Source: Exiguobacterium sp. FSL W8-0210 (lineage in GTDB: Bacteria; Bacillota; Bacilli; Exiguobacteriales; Exiguobacteriaceae). From it: 64,000 nt of DNA. The first letter of the stretch is position 1. The number at the start of each line of letters is the position of its first letter. The stretch covers positions 1,219,001 through 1,283,000 of the forward strand of contig NZ_JBBOUK010000001.1 of NCBI RefSeq assembly GCF_038006045.1, read 5' to 3'. Both the position numbers and the translations under genes were made by a program. Below, piece by piece: positions 17,885-26,161 of this stretch. The notes below the pieces were generated by a model that saw nothing but the letters and a program-made list of their open reading frames with translations, was not told where the DNA came from and did not search any database.

Positions 17885-17903
17885 CACATTCGTCTCAAGA
17901 GTG

Positions 17904-17936
17904 AAAAAAGCAGGAGGCATTCGCCTTCTGCTTTTT
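17904..17936 (+). terminator. Terminator after the 118-residue protein gene
   Basis: AAAAAGCAGGAGGC and GCCTTCTGCTTTTT pair around ATTC, ending in a T tract. Confidence 0.85.
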
Positions 17937-18020
17937 GTGTTCCAAACGGATGTTCGTCGCAGAACGAACGCTTGCATGCTACACTTAAGCTACTATATTC
18001 AAAAAGTGAGTGTGATGAAG

Positions 18021-19142
18021 ATGAAATGGATACATACTGCCGATTGGCATCTCGGCAAAATCGTTCATGGCGAGTCGATGCTCGAGAACCAGCGGGCGGT
18101 CTTAGCGGATTTTTTGACACTCGTCGACCGCGAACAACCGGATGCGATCGTCATTGCAGGTGACTTGTACGACCGCGCTGTACCACCAACGGAAGCCGTC
18201 GAACTGCTTGACGAGACGCTCGCTGCCTTGATTCTCGATCGAGACATCCCGGTCGTTGCGATCAGCGGAAATCACGATTCGGCCGAACGGTTAAGTTTCG
18301 GAACGACGTTACTCCAACGGGCTGGTCTGCATCTCGTCGGAAAACTAACGCCGGTCATTACTCCGGTCACGATTAAAGGGGTGTCGTTTTATCCGGTGCC
18401 ATTTGCGGATCCGGCGACCGTTCGGTACGTGCATAAGGACGAAACGATCAAGACACATGATGATGCGATGCGGACGATCCTTGCCGGATGTATTCCAGAC
18501 GGACCGAGTGTCCTCGTCGGTCATGCCTTTGTGATTGGCGGACTCGAGACCGATTCGGAGCGACAATTGTCCGTCGGAACAGCAGGACAGGTCAGTGCGA
18601 GTCAGTTTGCACCGTTTACGTATACGGCACTCGGTCATTTGCATAATCCACTTGCGATTCAATCCGAGACGGTTCGCTACAGCGGATCGCTCTTGAAATA
18701 TTCCTTTTCGGAAGCCCATCATGTCAAAGGGGTCGATGTGTTGACGTTGAACGAAGCGGGTACGTTCGATCGTCGGTTCGAACCACTTGCACCAAAACGT
18801 GACTTGCGGGAACTGACTGGAAGTCTCGCTGAGCTGACAGACCCGGCATTCGTCGCGACACAAGACACGGACGATTACTTAAAGATCAATCTAACGGACG
18901 GCGAAGCCTTGATGGATCCGATGGGCAAGCTGAAAAAAATCTACCCGAATATCCTGCACCTCGAGCGAATCGGATTCGTCCGCGAGAGTACGCGGGCAGT
19001 CAAGGCGTCGCGGGAGCAAGTCAAGGATGCATCCGTTGCGGATCTATTCAGTGAGTTTTATGAAGCAGTCCGTGAAAAGAAACCGACGGAAGCGATGCAA
19101 GCCGTCCTGAAGGAGGAAGCGACATGCGCCCAGAACGACTGA
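18021..19142 (+). CDS. sbcD: DNA double-strand break repair nuclease subunit SbcD
   Basis: Mre11-type nuclease subunit of the SbcCD complex, which opens hairpins and processes DNA ends. The metallophosphatase motifs are in order: HTADWHLGK (about 4-12), AGDLYDR, ISGNHDS, VGHAFVIGG and LGHLHNP. The 373-residue length is normal. I start at the ATG at 18021 because AAGTGAG lies about 10 bases upstream; an ATG at 18015 would add MK. Its last 19 bases overlap sbcC, so the subunits are coupled. Confidence 0.95.
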   Translation: MKWIHTADWHLGKIVHGESMLENQRAVLADFLTLVDREQPDAIVIAGDLYDRAVPPTEAVELLDETLAALILDRDIPVVAISGNHDSAERLSFGTTLLQRAGLHLVGKLTPVITPVTIKGVSFYPVPFADPATVRYVHKDETIKTHDDAMRTILAGCIPDGPSVLVGHAFVIGGLETDSERQLSVGTAGQVSASQFAPFTYTALGHLHNPLAIQSETVRYSGSLLKYSFSEAHHVKGVDVLTLNEAGTFDRRFEPLAPKRDLRELTGSLAELTDPAFVATQDTDDYLKINLTDGEALMDPMGKLKKIYPNILHLERIGFVRESTRAVKASREQVKDASVADLFSEFYEAVREKKPTEAMQAVLKEEATCAQND

Positions 19143-22129
19143 CATTACGCGCCTTTGGACCGTTTGCTGGTGAAGAGACGATTGATTTCACGGCACTTGC
19201 CGGACGGACGATGTTCGTCATCTCCGGAAATACTGGGGCAGGAAAAACGACGATCTTTGACGCATTGACGTTCGCCCTGTATGGCGAAACGTCAGGCGGC
19301 GAACGGGAAATGAGCGAACTGCGAAGTCATTTTGCCGTGCCCGAGCAAAAGACGGAAGTTGAACTGGAGTTTACGCTGAAAGGGGAACGGTACCGGATCA
19401 TCCGCCAACCGAGTCAACCGCATCCGGTCAATAAAACCGGCTACTCGCATGAAGCCGAGCTCGCTCGGTTCGACGGAACGACGTGGAAACCGCTCGCGGT
19501 CAAAATTCCAGAAATCAAGCAACGGGTTCAAGAGCTGATTCAGCTCGACCATAAACAGTTTTCGCAAATTCTCCTGTTGCCGCAAAATAAGTTCCGCGAA
19601 CTGTTGATGGCAGAGTCAAAAGACAAACTCCAGATTCTCAAACAGCTGTTTAAGACGGAACACTACGGTGAGTTCCAGCAACGTTTGCACCGACAAGCGC
19701 TCGATCTTGCGGCACGCATCAAGGAAACGAAGACGAAACAATGGGCCAAGCTTGAGGAACTACCTTTGCAAGCGAACTGGAGTGAGTTGACGGAAGGCGA
19801 CATCCGGTTACGGATGGAGGCATTGACGACGGAACGGGACGAATGGTTAACGGCTGCTCGTCAAGCTGAAATAGAGACCCGTGCGATCGTCGAGAAGAAA
19901 ACGACACAATTGCAACAAGGCGAGCAACTCGAAGCGGTTTTCCAAGAGCGGGAGCGACTTCAACAGACGGAACAGTTGCTAGTGGACCGCTTACCGGAAA
20001 TCAAACAGATGCAAGAAGAAGCAATGGCAGCTGAACGCGCTCAAATCGTCGCACCGATCTATGACCAGTGGCAACAGGATCAAGAACAATTGACGCAACT
20101 CACGCATCGAAAACAGGAAACTGAACAGCACATCGCTCGCTTGAAAGAGCAACAAGAGGTCGTGCAAGCAAAAGTGGATCGATTGCTAGCGGAGGAACCA
20201 AAGATTGAGCAACTTAGTCGTCGTCTTGAAAAAATTCAAGAAGAGCGCGAACGGTTGGAAGCAGAGACCGCCTTACGACAACAACAGCAACAACTAATCG
20301 AACGTTCGAAGCTTCTGGACCCAGAGCCATTACGGAAGCAACTCGAACAAGCACGGACGGAGCGTAAGACTGTTCAAGAACAACTGCATCCATTGCAAAA
20401 CATCGGAGCAGAGCGCTTAAAGGTGCAAGAACGGCGCTTCATCCTGCAACAGCTGGCGACGAAGATGGCGGAACATGACAAATTGGAAGCAGAACGGCAA
20501 CAGCTGATTGTCCGCGGCACAAGCGTTCGGGACCAAAAAGAGGCAGCAGCGCGCCAATACGAAGAAGCGCGTAGATACGAACGGGAACAACTCGCTGCTG
20601 AACTTGCCAAAGGATTGACAGACGGGACGGCTTGCCCAGTCTGCGGCAGTACGTCGCATCCACAGCATGCTGTCGCCGGCGTAAAGGAACGATCCGTCGA
20701 TGTAGCGCAACAGCGGTTCCTAGAAGCCCAACAAGCGCATCAAGAGTTACAAGCCTCGTACCGAACGGTTGCCGAACGTCTCGGACAACTGATGACCGAG
20801 ATTCAAAAGACGAGTGAAAACGAGTCATCTCATGCAGATGTTTCAGCACAGCTTCGGGAAGTCGAACAGACGGAAGCCCGATTAGCGTCAGCACAGACGG
20901 AAAAAGCGCGTCTTGAGACTCGCCTGCAACAACTCGAGCAATCCATGGATCAGCTACAACTGAAAATCGATGCAATGATCAAAGATCGGACCGTCATCGA
21001 ATCGGAAATGGCACACTTGTCTGGTCGCCTAAGTCAATCAGAAGAGTCCACGAAATCGCTACCAGCACTCCGTGAGGAACAACAACAGGCAGAAACACGT
21101 ATCGAGCAGTTCAAGCAAGACAAACAACGTCAGTTACGCGAGAAGGAACAGCTCGATCGTGACTTCGCGGAACACCAAGGACGATTCCGTCAATTGACTG
21201 AGGCATCTGCTGAACAAAGTGACCGATTAACGAACCGCGAAAACGAATTACACGCAGTCTTGGCAGAAGAAGCGTTTCCGACGATTGAAGCCTTCCGCGA
21301 TGCGAGATGTTCTCGTGACGAACTCCGTCATCTCCAAGAACGTTTGGAACAAGACCGTCTAGCGCGGCAGGAATTGAAGCTGAAGCAGGAACAAGCCCGT
21401 TTGAAGACAGAAGGTCAAGTGCGTCCGGATCTCGAACAGTTGCGGATGGATGTGAAGACGTCGTCGCTCGAACTGACGGAGCGGACCGACCGACGTGTCG
21501 GGCTTGAGAAGGAACGCGCACACATCGATCAATTGATCGCGGCTTGGGAAAGCTTGCAACGCCAGATTGAGGACGAGGATGCGAGATACGGAGTCATCGG
21601 CGAACTCGCTCGCGTTGGTGTCGGGGAGAATGCGCAACGGATGACATTCGAGACGTACGTCCAGACGGCATACTTCGATGAAATACTGTTCGCCGCAAAC
21701 CGGCATCTGCACGAGATGACCTCTGGTCGTTTCCAGCTTGAACGGAAAACGGAGGCGGGAAAAGGACTCAAGAAATATGGGCTTGATTTAAATGTCTTTG
21801 ACGCGTACACGTCGCAAACGCGTCACGTCAAGACGTTATCTGGTGGAGAAAGCTTCAAAGCATCACTTGCGCTTGCGCTCGGATTGTCGGAAGTCGTTCA
21901 AGAAGCAAGTGGTGGCGTGTCACTTGAAACGATGTTTATCGATGAAGGATTTGGAACACTTGATCCGGAATCACTCGAACAAGCGATCGAGACGTTGCTC
22001 TCGATTCAAGCGAGCGGTCGCATGGTCGGAATCATCAGTCACGTCCAGGAACTGAAGTCACGAGTTGACGCAAAAATCGAAGTCAAACAAGGAAAAACGG
22101 GGTCGACGATTGCACTAGTCGTCGAGTAA
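19124..22129 (+). CDS. sbcC: DNA double-strand break repair ATPase subunit SbcC
   Basis: Rad50-like SMC ATPase, 1001 residues. Walker A, SGNTGAGKTTIFD, is near residue 33. A very long Gln/Glu-rich coiled coil spans about 190-830 and is broken by the zinc hook CPVC at about residue 504. The C-terminal signature KTLSGGESFKASLALALGLS and Walker B MFIDEGFGTLDPES complete the head. The start lies 19 bases inside the end of sbcD and follows AAGGAGG. With SbcD it forms the hairpin-cleaving, end-processing nuclease. The next gene is unrelated but follows after only 13 bases. Confidence 0.96.
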   Translation: MRPERLTLRAFGPFAGEETIDFTALAGRTMFVISGNTGAGKTTIFDALTFALYGETSGGEREMSELRSHFAVPEQKTEVELEFTLKGERYRIIRQPSQPHPVNKTGYSHEAELARFDGTTWKPLAVKIPEIKQRVQELIQLDHKQFSQILLLPQNKFRELLMAESKDKLQILKQLFKTEHYGEFQQRLHRQALDLAARIKETKTKQWAKLEELPLQANWSELTEGDIRLRMEALTTERDEWLTAARQAEIETRAIVEKKTTQLQQGEQLEAVFQERERLQQTEQLLVDRLPEIKQMQEEAMAAERAQIVAPIYDQWQQDQEQLTQLTHRKQETEQHIARLKEQQEVVQAKVDRLLAEEPKIEQLSRRLEKIQEERERLEAETALRQQQQQLIERSKLLDPEPLRKQLEQARTERKTVQEQLHPLQNIGAERLKVQERRFILQQLATKMAEHDKLEAERQQLIVRGTSVRDQKEAAARQYEEARRYEREQLAAELAKGLTDGTACPVCGSTSHPQHAVAGVKERSVDVAQQRFLEAQQAHQELQASYRTVAERLGQLMTEIQKTSENESSHADVSAQLREVEQTEARLASAQTEKARLETRLQQLEQSMDQLQLKIDAMIKDRTVIESEMAHLSGRLSQSEESTKSLPALREEQQQAETRIEQFKQDKQRQLREKEQLDRDFAEHQGRFRQLTEASAEQSDRLTNRENELHAVLAEEAFPTIEAFRDARCSRDELRHLQERLEQDRLARQELKLKQEQARLKTEGQVRPDLEQLRMDVKTSSLELTERTDRRVGLEKERAHIDQLIAAWESLQRQIEDEDARYGVIGELARVGVGENAQRMTFETYVQTAYFDEILFAANRHLHEMTSGRFQLERKTEAGKGLKKYGLDLNVFDAYTSQTRHVKTLSGGESFKASLALALGLSEVVQEASGGVSLETMFIDEGFGTLDPESLEQAIETLLSIQASGRMVGIISHVQELKSRVDAKIEVKQGKTGSTIALVVE

Positions 22130-22142
22130 GGAGCTAAGATCG

Positions 22143-22934
22143 ATGGAAACACGAAACATGGTCACAAAATCACAAATCAAAGAGGCGTTACACGAATTAG
22201 GTGTGACGCCCGGTATGAAACTGTTCGTCCATTCGTCTCTCAAACAAATCGGCTGGATTCCCGGCGGCGTACAAGCATTGATTGAGGCCCTACAGGAAGT
22301 CGTCACGACGGAAGGGTTGATCATGATGCCGGCGCAGAGTACGGATAATTCGGATCCGAAGAACTGGAGCCAACCGGCTGTTCCCGAGGAATGGTGGGAA
22401 ACGATCCGCCGGGAGATGCCGGCATATGACCCGGCAAAAACGGTCACACGCGGTATCGGGCGCGTCCCGGAAGTCTTCCGGACGTATCCCGGCGTCGTTC
22501 GAAGCGATCATCCGATGTGGTCCGTGACCGCCTGGGGGAAAGATGCGGCGACATTCGTTGCCGATCATACATTAGAAAATGGCTTCGGTCCCGGTTCACC
22601 GATTGAACGCTTCATCGAGGCGGACGGTCAAATTCTGCATATCGGTTCCCCTTGGGATACGACAACCGTCTGGCATTACGCGGAATACGGATTGAATCGT
22701 CCGGACGTCGAGGATGGCTGTAAAATCAAAGAGGGAACGACGGAACGATTCATTCATTACCGACATCGCCAAATCGATAGTGACGCGTTTGGTCCGATCG
22801 GCGAAGCGTTAGAAAGTGCCGATTTCGTCACGTCCGGTCTGATCGGACAAGCGAAATCGTACCGCATCGATGCGAAAGCCTCGATCCCAGTCGTCATGTT
22901 GCAATTAAAAGCGCTCGATCAATGGTTATTTTGA
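22143..22934 (+). CDS. AAC(3)-family N-acetyltransferase
   Basis: A 263-residue enzyme of the antibiotic (aminoglycoside-3) N-acetyltransferase family, like Bacillus YokD. The acetyl-CoA binding stretch LFVHSSLKQIGWIPGG is at about residues 26-41, followed by the family blocks EGLIMMPAQS, RGIGRVPEVFRTYPGVVRSDHPMWSV and NGFGPGSPIERF. Chromosomal members of this family are common in Bacilli and often show no aminoglycoside resistance, so a drug-resistance label would be unsafe. The ATG follows TAAGGAGC, 13 bases behind sbcC. Confidence 0.9.
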   Translation: METRNMVTKSQIKEALHELGVTPGMKLFVHSSLKQIGWIPGGVQALIEALQEVVTTEGLIMMPAQSTDNSDPKNWSQPAVPEEWWETIRREMPAYDPAKTVTRGIGRVPEVFRTYPGVVRSDHPMWSVTAWGKDAATFVADHTLENGFGPGSPIERFIEADGQILHIGSPWDTTTVWHYAEYGLNRPDVEDGCKIKEGTTERFIHYRHRQIDSDAFGPIGEALESADFVTSGLIGQAKSYRIDAKASIPVVMLQLKALDQWLF

Positions 22935-22991
22935 AACTTTTTCGGGAAACCTTCGTAGTAGAAAACAGAATCATAAAAAGGAGTGAAAGCA

Positions 22992-23729
22992 ATGGCTTCA
23001 CGTTTTAAAGTAAACCCGGCATTGCGTCGCGGATTCGATACAGCACGTGTCGGAGAGCGACCAATGACAAAAAGCGGGACGATGAGCAAGATTTTCTTGA
23101 TGCTCGCTCTCGTCACGGCAGCAGCAGGGGGAAGTTGGTTCTTCCTCGCAGAAAACCAAGCGTTCCTATTCCCAGCCTTAATCGGTGGATTCGTCATCGG
23201 TCTGATCCTTGCCTTGATCATCACATTCAAACCAGCAACAGCTCCAGTCCTTTCTCCGGTTTATGCGATCGTTGAAGGTGTCGCCGTCGGAGCGTTATCG
23301 TTGATGTTCGAAAGTATGTACCCAGGAATCGTTGGAAAAGCAGTCGTTGCGACATTCGTCGTTGCGTTTGCGATGTGGTTCGTCTACTCGACGGGGATGA
23401 TTAAAGTGACGCAACGTTTCCGTTCTGCGGTCACAGCAGCGATTCTCTCGATTTTCGTCTTGTATGCGGTCAACTTGATTCTCGCGTTATTTAGTGTCGA
23501 CCTCCCATTCATGACAGGTAGCTCGCCGGTTGCGATCGGCGTTCAGTTCGTCATCGTCATCGTCGCATCCTTGTCACTCGTAATGGACTTCGATTTCATC
23601 TCACAACAAGTCCGTGCAGGAGCGCCAAAATCGATGGAGTGGGTTGCAGCATTCGGATTGATCGTGACGATCATCTGGCTCTATATTGAATTACTCGATC
23701 TCCTGTACCGTCTCGCGGCGCGGGATTAA
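22992..23729 (+). CDS. Bax inhibitor-1/YccA family membrane protein
   Basis: A 245-residue membrane protein with seven hydrophobic helices. The motif PVYAIVEGVAVGALSLMFE and the C-terminal helices with SLVMDFDFI and IWLYIELLDLLYRL are characteristic of the YccA-type Bax inhibitor-1 family, including the conserved Asp pair proposed to sense pH or calcium leak in BsYetJ. The ATG at 22992 follows AAAGGAGTG. It is read as a single gene and ends at the terminator at 23737-23768. The physiological role in bacteria is not settled. Confidence 0.92.
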   Translation: MASRFKVNPALRRGFDTARVGERPMTKSGTMSKIFLMLALVTAAAGGSWFFLAENQAFLFPALIGGFVIGLILALIITFKPATAPVLSPVYAIVEGVAVGALSLMFESMYPGIVGKAVVATFVVAFAMWFVYSTGMIKVTQRFRSAVTAAILSIFVLYAVNLILALFSVDLPFMTGSSPVAIGVQFVIVIVASLSLVMDFDFISQQVRAGAPKSMEWVAAFGLIVTIIWLYIELLDLLYRLAARD

Positions 23730-23736
23730 CAGCAAC

Positions 23737-23768
23737 AGACGACGGTTTCTCCGTCGTCTATTTTTTTG
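23737..23768 (+). terminator. Terminator after the Bax inhibitor-1 gene
   Basis: The perfect arms AGACGACGG and CCGTCGTCT with a TTTCT loop are followed by TATTTTTTT. Confidence 0.9.
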
Positions 23769-23833
23769 TCGAAAGCAGGGATGGTCGCAGAAAACAAGAA
23801 ATGATAAAACGTAACTGAAAGGAGAGAAGATAC

Positions 23834-24373
23834 ATGAAAGAACGTATCGTCATTGGAGCAGGACCGTACCACAACAATCCCGGTTGGTATCATACACAGG
23901 AAGATGAGCTGAATCTACTCAATCGGTCCGATTGGGAACGATTGTGTTCGAACGACACGTTGCAAGCGATTCTTGCGGAACATGTCTGGGAGCACTTGAC
24001 GTTCGAAGAAGGAATTGACGCGGCACGTCATTGTTATACATACCTTGCACCAGGGGGATACGTCCGTTGTGCTGTGCCGGACGGTTATTTTCGGGATGAC
24101 GCATACCAATCGATTGTTCAAGTCGGTGGACCCGGTCCAGTCGACCATCCGGCAGCGAGTCACAAAATCGTCTATACGTACGAAACGTTACGGAACGTAT
24201 TCGAAGAAGCTGGATTTCAGGTACGATTTCTCGAATATTTTGATGAGAAGGGATTGTTCCATCAAGCGGACTGGGATGGCGCAGACGGTATGATTTTCCG
24301 TTCGAAACGATATGATCCCCGTAATGCAGAACAGATGAGATTTCCTTCGTTGATACTTGATGCATATATATGA
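23834..24373 (+). CDS. SAM-dependent methyltransferase-like protein
   Basis: A 179-residue protein resembling class I methyltransferases of the Methyltransf_11 group from the middle on: AEHVWEHLTFEEG (about residues 46-58) matches the post-II acidic/EHV motif, and LAPGGYVRCAVPDGYFRD matches post-III. The N-terminus is short (VIGAGPYHNNPGWYHTQ), and the usual Gly-rich SAM loop (GxGxG) is absent or reduced, so it may be a shortened or unusual member that acts on glycan or lipid substrates. The ATG follows GAAAGGAGAG. It is read alone and ends at a bidirectional terminator. Confidence 0.75.
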   Translation: MKERIVIGAGPYHNNPGWYHTQEDELNLLNRSDWERLCSNDTLQAILAEHVWEHLTFEEGIDAARHCYTYLAPGGYVRCAVPDGYFRDDAYQSIVQVGGPGPVDHPAASHKIVYTYETLRNVFEEAGFQVRFLEYFDEKGLFHQADWDGADGMIFRSKRYDPRNAEQMRFPSLILDAYI

Positions 24374-24384
24374 ATACATAGTTG

Positions 24385-24424
24385 AAAAAGACCATCTGAA
24401 CTTCGCTGTCAGATGGTCTTTTTG
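24385..24424. terminator. Bidirectional terminator
   Basis: AAAAAGACCATCTGA and TCAGATGGTCTTTTT are perfect complements around a 9-base loop. It sits between convergent genes. Confidence 0.9.
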
Positions 24425-24425
24425 A

Positions 24426-24731
24426 TCATATTCCGTGCTCGCTTTTTAGTTGATCGACGTATTGTTTTGCTTCGAGCAATGACGATCCGAGCGTCTCTCG
24501 AACGCGTTTGACAGCTTCAACCGTCTTTCCTTCATGAAGCAACTGAACCAGTTCGACTTGTAACGCAGCTTCTTCTAGTGACACCTCATTCAGACCGAGG
24601 TGCTCTTCGATCCGTTGTAGCTTCTTCAGAATCGTTTGTTGGCGGCGTTTCGCTTCGTCTGCTTTTTGTGATAATGACATCCAGATGAAGATTAAGACGA
24701 TTAGTGGTGCGAACGTGACGACAGAATCCAT
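24426..24731 (-). CDS. Membrane-anchored protein with ribosomal L7/L12-like C-terminal domain
   Basis: A 101-residue protein with an N-terminal hydrophobic helix (residues 4-20), a Lys/Arg/Gln-rich linker, and a C-terminal part GKTVEAVKRVRETLGSSLLEAK resembling the KAVREITGLGLKEAK helix-turn-helix of ribosomal protein L7/L12. The start at 24731 follows AAGGAAGG at 9 bases; a GTG at 24740 would sit directly on the ribosome site. Small proteins of this design occur in Bacilli without a known role. It stands alone behind its own promoter region. Confidence 0.75.
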   Translation of the reverse strand: MDSVVTFAPLIVLIFIWMSLSQKADEAKRRQQTILKKLQRIEEHLGLNEVSLEEAALQVELVQLLHEGKTVEAVKRVRETLGSSLLEAKQYVDQLKSEHGI

Positions 24732-24860
24732 AGTGAACACCTTCCTTTAGTTCACCGTACCATAGGATAGTCTCCGTAACAAATAGTGGAAAATGATACA
24801 GAAATTGATTATGCTGATATAGTGGAAATAAAAGGTTAATATGGAGAGGAGATAAATCTA

Positions 24861-25595
24861 GTGGACAATGTATTAGTGATATTTTTACCGCTCTTGATTC
24901 AAATCGGACTGATCATGGTACTATTCTTCTTTGGAACGTTCGGACTGTTTTTCTTTGTAAAACGAAGTTCGTATCACGGTAGTCGTTATTATCGTTTAAC
25001 GCGCGAACCGTTTTTGCGGATCGTTCGCGATAAAGGGAAATGGGGCGAATACTTGACGACACGTCAACTCGACCAAGTTTCCGGATACGGCACTTATGTC
25101 TTTAATACATACTTACCACGTGCGCGTGGAGAAGGAACGACGGAGATCGATGTGACGTTCATTCATGAAAGTGGCATCTATGTACTCGAATCGAAAAATT
25201 ACAGCGGGTGGATTTTCGGACGCGAGCAGGACCGTCAGTGGACGCAGCAGTTCCAGAATCGCTTCAAGCAACGGTTTTATAATCCGATCAAACAAAATGA
25301 AGGGCATCTCAAAAGCATGCAACGCTTCTTAGAAGGAACGGATCCTGCGCTCTTTCACTCCTTGATCGTTTTCAGCGAACGCTGTGAACTGAAAAAGATC
25401 ACGGTCGATTCAGCTCATGTCCGTGTCTTGAAACGAAATGTCCTTCGCAAGACGATCGAGCAACTCGCGACAGGAAAGCCATTGACACCCAGTCAAGTCG
25501 ATACGATTGCAGGGAAACTCGGGGTTCATTCACAAGTCGATCGTGCTACGCAACAAGCACATATCGATGGGATTCGTCAACGCCAGGCAAAATGA
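24861..25595 (+). CDS. NERD domain protein with N-terminal membrane helix
   Basis: A 244-residue protein. Residues 5-33 form a strongly hydrophobic anchor. The nuclease-related domain (NERD) follows, with KWGEYLTTRQL (about 58-68), TTEIDVTFIHESGIYVLESKN (about 92-112, the D...ExK nuclease-like core) and GWIFGREQDRQW. NERD proteins are suspected DNA-processing enzymes, but few have been tested. The C-terminal 50 residues look like a short helical module. The start is the GTG at 24861 after AGAGGAG. It is read alone, with the MarR gene behind its own promoter downstream. Confidence 0.87.
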   Translation: MDNVLVIFLPLLIQIGLIMVLFFFGTFGLFFFVKRSSYHGSRYYRLTREPFLRIVRDKGKWGEYLTTRQLDQVSGYGTYVFNTYLPRARGEGTTEIDVTFIHESGIYVLESKNYSGWIFGREQDRQWTQQFQNRFKQRFYNPIKQNEGHLKSMQRFLEGTDPALFHSLIVFSERCELKKITVDSAHVRVLKRNVLRKTIEQLATGKPLTPSQVDTIAGKLGVHSQVDRATQQAHIDGIRQRQAK

Positions 25596-25600
25596 TACCG

Positions 25601-25630
25601 TTGACGGACTTGTTCTCCTTCAGGTATAGT
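25601..25630 (+). promoter_or_regulatory. Promoter of the MarR-type regulator gene
   Basis: TTGACG, an 18-base spacer and TATAGT. The operator-like motif at 25647-25658 lies just downstream. Confidence 0.6.
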
Positions 25631-25646
25631 GGATAAATAATAAGTA

Positions 25647-25658
25647 GTGCAACTATAT
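25647..25658 (+). promoter_or_regulatory. Candidate MarR operator, first copy
   Basis: GTGCAACTATAT is found here and, as its exact reverse complement ATATAGTTGCAC, at 26111-26122 before the permease gene. The local sequence TAGTGCAACTA is itself a short palindrome (TAGT, 3 bases, ACTA). Control by the adjacent MarR protein is inferred from position and duplication. Confidence 0.6.
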
Positions 25659-25670
25659 GGAGATGATGGG

Positions 25671-26093
25671 ATGAAAGAATCGGAATGGTCGCTTGGCATG
25701 CAATTATCCCGTAGTTATTATGCGTTCAAACGTGCTGCTGCTAAACGGATGGAAGCGTTCGGACTGACACCAGAGCAGTTTTCTGTCCTGAGCGAACTCG
25801 CTAAACAAGATGGTGTTTCGCAAAAACAGCTGGCACTCGTGACAGAACGTGATCAAACGACGATTGGTAAGATTCTCGATAAGCTCGGTAAAAAAGAACT
25901 GATCGTTCGGACGCCGGACCCCCGGGACCGACGAGCGGTTCTGCTCTTGATGACACGAGAAGGACGCGATATCGTCGATCGCCTCGGACCAGAGCTTGAT
26001 CAGTTACAACTCGAAGCGTTCCGTGGACTCTCGCGAGAGCAAATCGAGCAATTAAAGGAAATACTTGAGACCATTCACCGGAATGTGACGTGA
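25671..26093 (+). CDS. MarR-family transcriptional regulator
   Basis: A 140-residue winged helix repressor. The core reads LTPEQFSVLSELAKQDGVSQKQLA, then RDQTTIGKILDKLGKKELIVR, and the wing DPRDRRAVLLLM is canonical MarR. The start at 25671 follows GGAGATGATGGG; the frame is open further upstream through the operator, which argues against an earlier start. Two mirrored copies of a 12-base motif flank the gene, one in its own leader and one before the efflux-type permease gene 69 bases downstream, so it probably represses both. The ligand is unknown. Confidence 0.93.
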   Translation: MKESEWSLGMQLSRSYYAFKRAAAKRMEAFGLTPEQFSVLSELAKQDGVSQKQLALVTERDQTTIGKILDKLGKKELIVRTPDPRDRRAVLLLMTREGRDIVDRLGPELDQLQLEAFRGLSREQIEQLKEILETIHRNVT

Positions 26094-26110
26094 ATGGTTT
26101 TCCTTCGGAC

Positions 26111-26122
26111 ATATAGTTGCAC
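26111..26122 (+). promoter_or_regulatory. Candidate MarR operator, second copy
   Basis: ATATAGTTGCAC is the exact reverse complement of the 25647-25658 motif. It lies 39 bases before the permease start and next to the likely -10 GATATTATAA. Confidence 0.55.
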
Positions 26123-26161
26123 ATGATATTATAAGCGATGCATATAAAAGGAGATCACAAT

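Noticed and set aside
18345-18863. 172-codon minus-strand frame inside sbcD
   Set aside because: Antisense to conserved sbcD sequence with no ribosome site.
20439-20975. 178-codon minus-strand frame inside sbcC
   Set aside because: Opposite to the coiled-coil coding region; such long antisense frames arise from the repetitive Gln/Glu codons.
22143-22934. Aminoglycoside resistance gene
   Set aside because: The protein belongs to the AAC(3) family, but chromosomal members in Bacilli often lack resistance activity, so only the family is called.
17901-25600. A defence island built on SbcCD, the NERD protein and the methyltransferase-like gene
   Set aside because: These genes have separate promoters and terminators, and SbcCD is a housekeeping repair complex; nothing ties them into one system.
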